From: JANQUM01 sp047630355
Lineage (GTDB): Bacteria; Bacteroidota; Bacteroidia; Cytophagales; Spirosomataceae
Length of the DNA: 10,323 nucleotides
Reading direction: 5' to 3'
Assembly: GCA_047630355.1 (NCBI GenBank)
Contig: JBLHXN010000116.1
Location: 1 to 10,323, forward strand
Translations under genes and position numbers: made by a program
Shown: in pieces, positions 6,464-10,323 of the stretch
Layout: each line of letters opens with the position of its first letter
Numbering within the stretch: the first letter of the stretch is position 1
The notes under the pieces: model-generated
What the model was told of the DNA's origin: nothing
The model's database searches: none
The model's input: only the letters and a program-made list of their open reading frames with translations

Positions 6464-6503
6464 AATTTGTAAGAAAAAAAGTTTGTTTTTTTTCTTACAA
6501 ATT
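6464..6503 (+). terminator. Hairpin terminator after the PH-like protein gene
   Basis: A perfect 17-bp stem (6464-6480 with 6487-6503) with a 6-base loop starts 14 bases after the stop. The stem top is all A/T and the outer arm is AATTTGTAAG. It has an A tract on one side and a T tract on the other, inside the stem. Confidence 0.7.
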
Positions 6504-6504
6504 G

Positions 6505-6535
6505 TTGGCATATACCACGAAAGGACATACTTTTG
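6505..6535 (+). promoter_or_regulatory. Promoter of the tRNA-Asn block
   Basis: TTG at 6505-6507, then 20 bases, then TACTTTTG at 6528-6535, an exact match to the Bacteroidota TAnnTTTG -7 element at good spacing. A transcript would start near 6541 and run through the degenerate copy into the intact tRNA, ending at the terminator at 6771-6798. This is the best promoter match in the window. Confidence 0.55.
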
Positions 6536-6550
6536 CATCACCTTATCAAA

Positions 6551-6570
6551 AAGGAATAGCAATATTCCTT
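6551..6570 (+). repeat. 8-bp hairpin with GCAA loop at the 5' edge of the degenerate tRNA
   Basis: AAGGAATA (6551-6558) and TATTCCTT (6563-6570) pair perfectly around GCAA, a GNRA-type tetraloop. It overlaps the 5' acceptor strand of the degenerate copy and would compete with acceptor-stem pairing. Confidence 0.55.
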
Positions 6571-6668
6571 CTTAGCTCACAAACCGTTTGACGGTTGGTG
6601 ATGAAATCTGACTAACAATCAGAGAAGACTTGCGGTTCGACGTTTCGATTCGAACCCAAGAGAAAGAG
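6566..6668 (+). pseudogene. Degenerate tRNA-Asn copy with inserts in the D and T arms
   Basis: The 5' end (TCCTTCTTAGCTCA) is identical to the intact tRNA-Asn 120 bases downstream, and the match extends four bases into the 5' flank. The 3' end (CCAAGAGAAAGAG) pairs with the 5' acceptor strand with a single mismatch. The anticodon stem TCTGA/TCAGA is perfect, but the loop would read AAC at the anticodon position instead of GTT. About 16 extra bases sit in the D arm and contain a 6-bp hairpin (AACCGT-TTG-ACGGTT, 6582-6596); about 15 extra bases sit before the T loop, where GGTTCGA (6634-6640) can pair with TCGAACC (6650-6656). At 103 nt it cannot fold as a normal tRNA. It lies between promoter and intact tRNA, so it would be transcribed. 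Confidence 0.75.
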
Positions 6669-6685
6669 TAAGATTTTTTACATAT

Positions 6686-6759
6686 TCCTTCTTAGCTCAG
6701 TTGGTTAGAGCATCTGACTGTTAATCAGAGGGTCCTTGGTTCGAGCCCAAGAGAAGGAG
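6686..6759 (+). tRNA. tRNA-Asn (anticodon GTT)
   Basis: The 74-nt cloverleaf is complete. The acceptor stem TCCTTCT/AGAAGGA (6686-6692 with 6752-6758) is perfect with discriminator G6759. The D stem GCTC/GAGC, the anticodon stem TCTGA/TCAGA with loop CTGTTAA (anticodon GTT at 6720-6722) and the T stem CTTGG/CCAAG around TTCGAGC all pair. The CCA end is not encoded. It is followed directly by a terminator and flanked on both sides by degenerate copies of itself. It decodes AAC and AAU codons. Confidence 0.97.
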
Positions 6760-6770
6760 CGTTTTACAAA

Positions 6771-6798
6771 AGCCTTAGAGAAATCTAAGGCTTTTTTT
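6771..6798 (+). terminator. Rho-independent terminator of tRNA-Asn
   Basis: A 9-bp stem AGCCTTAGA/TCTAAGGCT (6771-6779 with 6784-6792) with a GAAA loop is followed by a T run to 6798, 11 bases after the tRNA. Confidence 0.9.
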
Positions 6799-6815
6799 GT
6801 GCCCAAAATTATATC

Positions 6816-6877
6816 ATCTGACTGATAATCAATGACTGTTTGCGGTTTAACGCTTCGATTCGAACCCAATAGAAAAG
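6816..6877 (+). pseudogene. Degenerate 3' part of a tRNA-Asn copy
   Basis: From ATCTGACT to CGAACCCAA (6816-6869) this aligns without gaps to 6606-6659 of the upstream degenerate copy, with 43 of 54 bases the same by hand count. That includes the extra T-arm bases absent from the intact tRNA. The acceptor 5' strand and D arm are missing, and the anticodon stem is partly lost. It lies downstream of the tRNA terminator, so it is probably not transcribed with it, and it runs into the next hairpin. Confidence 0.65.
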
Positions 6878-6916
6878 CAAAAGGGCTTTCAGGAAACTGA
6901 AAGCCCTTTTGCTTTT
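6873..6916. terminator. 20-bp perfect hairpin with GAAA loop, bidirectional terminator
   Basis: The arms 6873-6892 and 6897-6916 are perfect complements around GAAA, with A-rich and T-rich outer ends. It lies eight bases after the stop of the minus-strand DUF885 gene, for which it is the natural terminator, and it would stop any plus-strand read-through from the tRNA block. Confidence 0.85.
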
Positions 6917-6924
6917 GAGATAGG

Positions 6925-8559
6925 TCATTCAAACACCCCGTCCAACACCTTCTTATCTCCCGTTAATTCCCAATGCCCGAGCGTGGCGGGAATGCAACCG
7001 ATTTCGTTCATGCGGTCGAAGAAGTTTTTGAGTTTAAATTCCTTCCCCTCAGTTTCCAGTTTTTTGGCGTATTCTGTCATGGCGTTCTCTAACAAGTACT
7101 TTCCGGTAATATAACTCGTGCCGTAGCCGGGCTGACGCAGATATAAATGCTGTTCAAAAAGTAGCAGTTCTTTCTCCGTTTTCATCCATCCTCGTGGCGT
7201 GTATTCCGAGTGAATTTTGCCTGCCTCTTCCATGGTCAGTTCGTTGGCGTGAGCATAAAGTGAGCCAAGCCCACGGGCAGCACGCTGGGCAATTAGAATG
7301 TAAACCAACTCCCGTACTCGCGGCGAATCGTCGTACATTCCCGCTTGCATGAACATTTCCTCCACCGCCGTTGCCATTCCCTCGTTTCGTGAATCGAAAA
7401 TATTGTAGAGCAACGCATTTCTACGAATTGGATTGGCGTTTGGTTCGTTATCCATCCTCGCTAACTCAAACCAATGGTAAAAGTGCGAATACAGCGGTCG
7501 TGGATCGTAGTGCATCGTTATATAAAAGAAATTCCGGGTTTCCTTCGGAACGAATCGCCCCAACTGCTCTTCCAACGCCGGAGCGAAGTAATCTTTCACG
7601 GTCACGATATCTTCTTTGTCCAGAAATTCGAGGTAAGACTCAGCCGCTTGTTTTGCTAATTCATCGTAAGTTTCAGGAGAATCTGCTTCTTTTAATTCTG
7701 GCAAATTTCGGTTGCGATGTTCTTCCAGTTTAAGTGATGACCACGCCCGTGCGAGTTCCCTTTTCAAGAGTATTACTTCGTCTTCCCACGTCAATGGCAC
7801 TAAGTGTACGTTTTGCTGATACCAAGTGTAATTATCCTTCCCAATTCCCGACGGCCCCGTTTTTGATTTCGACTCTTTTTCAAGCCACTTTACCAAATCA
7901 TCGATTGATTTAACCGCTTCGTTTATTACCGCAACTAATTCCGTATTTCCGACAACGCCCGCTAACATCAGAATCGATTTCAAATCTTCGCTTTGCGTTT
8001 TAATATCCCGAATTCCGGCAATCCAGAGGTCTTTCGCATTTCCGGTTAAATTCAGTTTTGCTTGCTCGTTTAGCGGAGCAATCACTTTCAAATCATCTAT
8101 CAATCGCTTGCTTTCCGTTTTTGAAAGTGGGAAATTGTACGTCCATAATTCTGTTACGGCGTGATGCGTCGGACCTTCGTGGGCGGGAACATCGCTTCGA
8201 TCCGTCCAAACTGTTTTGTAAAATGCTGGATCACGCACCCACGATTTCAAAGTTTTGTGATTAAACTCATAACCGTTCATTTCCGCCCAAACGATTCGCC
8301 AATCCACTTGCTTTTCGGTTGCCCAATTTGCGTAATCAATCGCATTGAGCTTCGCTCGTAATTTCAGAAATTCAGGGTAACGCTTTTCAAAAGTAGCTGC
8401 GGTATAATCGGGTGCCCCATCTCGTAACGGCGGCTTTTCAAACGTCCGCCATTCTTTAAACAATTCAGTGAGTTGTTGACAATCAGTTGATTGCGAATTT
8501 TGAGCCTGCAATCCGGGCGTTAATAGAAGAGAGAAGACAACGAGATTGAGAAGTTTCAT
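6925..8559 (-). CDS. Secreted DUF885 family protein lacking the HExxPGH motif
   Basis: The product has 544 residues, normal for DUF885, a mostly helical family related to zinc metallopeptidases. Residues 1-19 are a Sec signal peptide (MKLLNLVVFSLLLTPGLQAQ), so it is periplasmic or secreted. Family landmarks are RNEGMATAVEEMFMQAG (391-407, in place of the usual EGWA-Y-E), PGYGTSYITGKYLLENA (477-493, matching PGxAxxYxxG) and IGCIPATLGHWEL near the C terminus. The usual metal motif HExxPGH expected about 30 residues before the EGxA motif is not there; the region reads LYSHFYHWFELARMD (356-370). It is therefore either catalytically inactive or uses other ligands (inference). ATG at 8559 starts the signal peptide. 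It is transcribed away from the BNR-repeat gene and ends at a strong hairpin. Confidence 0.8.
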   Translation of the reverse strand: MKLLNLVVFSLLLTPGLQAQNSQSTDCQQLTELFKEWRTFEKPPLRDGAPDYTAATFEKRYPEFLKLRAKLNAIDYANWATEKQVDWRIVWAEMNGYEFNHKTLKSWVRDPAFYKTVWTDRSDVPAHEGPTHHAVTELWTYNFPLSKTESKRLIDDLKVIAPLNEQAKLNLTGNAKDLWIAGIRDIKTQSEDLKSILMLAGVVGNTELVAVINEAVKSIDDLVKWLEKESKSKTGPSGIGKDNYTWYQQNVHLVPLTWEDEVILLKRELARAWSSLKLEEHRNRNLPELKEADSPETYDELAKQAAESYLEFLDKEDIVTVKDYFAPALEEQLGRFVPKETRNFFYITMHYDPRPLYSHFYHWFELARMDNEPNANPIRRNALLYNIFDSRNEGMATAVEEMFMQAGMYDDSPRVRELVYILIAQRAARGLGSLYAHANELTMEEAGKIHSEYTPRGWMKTEKELLLFEQHLYLRQPGYGTSYITGKYLLENAMTEYAKKLETEGKEFKLKNFFDRMNEIGCIPATLGHWELTGDKKVLDGVFE

Positions 8560-8577
8560 AGTTGCGGATAATTTAGG

Positions 8578-8601
8578 ATTCGTTTGTCCAAAGAAACGAA
8601 T
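8578..8601 (-). repeat. 8-bp inverted repeat in the DUF885 leader
   Basis: ATTCGTTT (8578-8585) and AAACGAAT (8594-8601) pair around 8 bases, 18 bases upstream of the DUF885 start codon. It could form a leader hairpin or be an operator. No matching site was seen elsewhere. Confidence 0.35.
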
Positions 8602-8660
8602 TTTTTGGTGAATTACAGAGGTTACTTAGTTAAAGCTAATTGATGAAATGAGTATAATTT

Positions 8661-8740
8661 AATGTCAGTTCGAGCCACCGAGGCCCGGCGAAGTCGAGAA
8701 CCGCGACGAGACTGTTCTCGACTACGCTCGAACTGACATT
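8661..8740. repeat. REP-like palindromic element between divergent genes
   Basis: The outer arms 8661-8675 and 8726-8740 (AATGTCAGTTCGAGC and its complement) are perfect over 15 bp. A second stem AGTCGAGAAC/GTTCTCGACT (8692-8701 with 8714-8723) closes a 12-base loop. The left side carries about 16 unpaired GC-rich bases (8676-8691), the right side only two. The sequence family around 'TCGACTACGCTCGAACTGAC' is familiar as a dispersed intergenic repeat in Bacteroidota genomes (from memory, not searched). It is much richer in GC than its surroundings. Confidence 0.75.
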
Positions 8741-8833
8741 GATCTCCGCTTAAGCTGACAATTACAAAAGTTTTATTTCTTAAACAAAGCCCGTAAATTG
8801 TAGCTTTAAAACTCCCTAAACTCCACACATAAC

Positions 8834-10323
8834 ATGTTCTCAAAACGTATTCTCAGTTTTTTCCTTTTGTTAATTACCTCCATTGCTTCCGCACAAACTT
8901 TGGATCTTTCTAAATTAGAAAATCTTAAAATTCGGAACGTCGGTCCGGCGAATATGAGCGGGCGGATTACGTCGATTGATGTTTCTACCGACAATCCGAA
9001 ATTGATGTACGTCGGAGCGGCATCGGGCGGGGTTTGGAAATCTGAGAACGGCGGAACGGCGTGGAATCCCGTTTTTGATGAACAACCAACACAGAATATC
9101 GGGGCGGTGCGAATTCAGCAAAGCAACCCGAACGTTATTTGGGCAGGAACGGGCGAAGGAAATCCGAGAAACTCGATGAATCTCGGCATGGGAATTTTTA
9201 AAAGCATGGACGGCGGAAAAACGTGGCAACACATGGGTTTGACCGAAACAAAAACCATTCACCGCATCATCATTGACCCAACCGACCCGAACACCGTTTA
9301 CGTCGGAGCAATGGGCGACCCGTTTACGCCCAACGAACACCGAGGACTCTTCAAAACAACTGACGGCGGAAAGTCATGGAAACGTATTTTGTCCTCCAAT
9401 AATTTATCGGGAATTGCGGATTTAGTCATGGACCCAACAAATCCGAATAAACTCTTTGCGGCGTTGTACGAACACCGCCGAACGCCGTATTACTTCACAT
9501 CGGGCGGAGAAGGTTCGGGAATGTACGTAACTTACGATAAAGGCGAAACGTGGCAACAACTGAACGAAAAACAAGGTTTACCCGCTGGAAATTTGGGACG
9601 AATTGGCATTGCAATTGCACCAAGTAACCCGAACCGGGTTTACGCCAAAGTAGAAGCCACCAGAAACGCACTTTACCGCAGCGACGATGCGGGGTTGAAT
9701 TGGTACGTGGTAAACGACAATCCAAGATTCACGAATAACCGCCCGTTTTATTTTCAGGAATTGAGCGTTGACACTAAAGACCCAAACCGATTGTACAATA
9801 TTTATCAGCCACTTTCGGTCAGTTACGACGGCGGAAAAACGTTCGACCCTGAACCCATGATTCCCGCCGACGAAACGAAGGGAATTCACGCCGACTTCCA
9901 CGCTTTTTGGGTGAACCCCAACGATCCGCAGCATTTTGTCATTGGAGGCGACGGCGGTTTGGGAATTACCCACGACCACGGAAAGAGTTGGTATTTTCCC
10001 GAAACCATTCCCGTTGCTCAGTTTTATCACGTCGGCGTTGACTACGATACGCCGTTCAACGTTTACGGTGGAATGCAGGACAACGGCAATTGGTCGGGTC
10101 CGGCTTATACGTGGAAACGGGGCGGAATCCGGACGTTGTATTGGCAATATTTGGTCGGCGGTGACGGCTTTTATATTTCACCCGATAAAGACAACTCCCG
10201 TTTCGGTTACGGTACGTCGCAAAACGGCGACTTGTACCGCTACGATAAACTGACGGGCTATTACAGCAGCATCAAACCGCCCGCTCCCGATTTAAAAACG
10301 GAGTTGCGTTTCAATTGGAATGC
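8834..10323 (+). CDS. Secreted BNR/Asp-box beta-propeller protein (VPS10/sortilin-like), 3' end outside window
   Basis: The frame is open from ATG 8834 to the window edge, 496 residues without a stop. Residues 1-20 form a signal peptide (MFSKRILSFFLLLITSIASA, cleavage before QTLD). The mature part begins with NVGPANMSGRITSIDV, the standard opening of Bacteroidota 'WD40/YVTN/BNR-like repeat' proteins. Seven Asp-box motifs (S/T-x-D-x-G-x-T/S-W type) are visible: SENGGTAW 70, SMDGGKTW 124, TTDGGKSW 175, TYDKGETW 233, SDDAGLNW 283, SYDGGKTF 330 and THDHGKSW 379. They alternate with DPTxPNxxYxG strands. Such propellers occur in sialidases, sortilins and glycosidases, and full proteins of this group usually reach 900-1050 residues. 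Catalytic glycosidase residues were not recognised, so binding or hydrolysis cannot be decided. It is transcribed away from the DUF885 gene. Confidence 0.9.
   Translation, partial: MFSKRILSFFLLLITSIASAQTLDLSKLENLKIRNVGPANMSGRITSIDVSTDNPKLMYVGAASGGVWKSENGGTAWNPVFDEQPTQNIGAVRIQQSNPNVIWAGTGEGNPRNSMNLGMGIFKSMDGGKTWQHMGLTETKTIHRIIIDPTDPNTVYVGAMGDPFTPNEHRGLFKTTDGGKSWKRILSSNNLSGIADLVMDPTNPNKLFAALYEHRRTPYYFTSGGEGSGMYVTYDKGETWQQLNEKQGLPAGNLGRIGIAIAPSNPNRVYAKVEATRNALYRSDDAGLNWYVVNDNPRFTNNRPFYFQELSVDTKDPNRLYNIYQPLSVSYDGGKTFDPEPMIPADETKGIHADFHAFWVNPNDPQHFVIGGDGGLGITHDHGKSWYFPETIPVAQFYHVGVDYDTPFNVYGGMQDNGNWSGPAYTWKRGGIRTLYWQYLVGGDGFYISPDKDNSRFGYGTSQNGDLYRYDKLTGYYSSIKPPAPDLKTELRFNWN

Noticed and set aside
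6566..6668. The altered copy as a functional tRNA of another specificity (anticodon position AAC)
   Set aside because: Inserts break the D and T arms, the T stem does not pair normally and the D loop is lost; a working tRNA is unlikely.
6705..6932. Minus-strand frame of 75 codons over tRNA-Asn
   Set aside because: It crosses the tRNA, its terminator, the altered copy and another hairpin; structural RNA explains the sequence.
7371..8361. Plus-strand frames inside the DUF885 gene
   Set aside because: Shadows of the minus-strand gene without recognisable motifs.
8622..8843. Minus-strand frame through the REP-like element
   Set aside because: The peptide is produced by the palindrome and shows no family features.
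8915..10253. Long minus-strand frames (up to 189 codons) and a plus-strand frame in another phase in the right part
   Set aside because: They lie inside the BNR-repeat gene, whose seven Asp boxes fix the true frame; the shadows are rich in Arg, Val and Cys with no motif.
1..10323. CRISPR array, rRNA genes, intact insertion sequence, prophage
   Set aside because: No regularly spaced direct repeats, no rRNA sequence, and no transposase, integrase or phage structural gene was recognised on either strand.

Overview
The window comes from a Bacteroidota chromosome, most likely an environmental member of the Cytophagales (inference). The evidence is a DUF4290-type tail directly before murA, few Shine-Dalgarno-like sites, several matches to the TAnnTTTG -7 element, AT-rich spacers with strong hairpins, and the kinds of secreted proteins present. 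No rRNA, CRISPR array, intact insertion sequence or phage gene was seen.

Left part (1-2525): the 3' end of a gene with a disordered Asn/Ser/Lys/Arg-rich tail, followed by murA. This MurA has Asp instead of Cys at the residue attacked by fosfomycin. A strong hairpin terminator closes murA. About 0.9 kb without an intact gene follows. It holds three inverted repeats and, at its right end, a decayed reading frame (about 2034-2495) split over several frames.

Middle (2526-6450): a small secreted protein with three NYKxP motifs faces methylmalonyl-CoA epimerase across a shared bidirectional terminator. Divergent from the epimerase is a co-directional run of a GNAT acetyltransferase, uracil phosphoribosyltransferase (upp) and an MFS transporter. 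A 99-residue PH-like protein follows, probably with its own promoter. Upp turns uracil and PRPP into UMP. The transporter 30 bases downstream could supply a substrate, but its specificity cannot be read.

tRNA block (6451-6924): a promoter-like site, a degenerate tRNA-Asn copy, an intact tRNA-Asn(GTT), its terminator, and a second degenerate 3' copy. The two degenerate copies share the same extra bases in the T arm, so they derive from a common altered ancestor.

Right part (6925-10323): a secreted DUF885-family protein on the minus strand that lacks the usual HExxPGH zinc motif, a REP-like palindrome, and a divergently transcribed secreted beta-propeller protein with seven Asp-box (BNR) motifs that runs off the window. 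No clearly novel multi-gene system is visible. The best leads are the altered tRNA copies, the decayed gene with its hairpin-rich flank, and the DUF885 protein without its motif.
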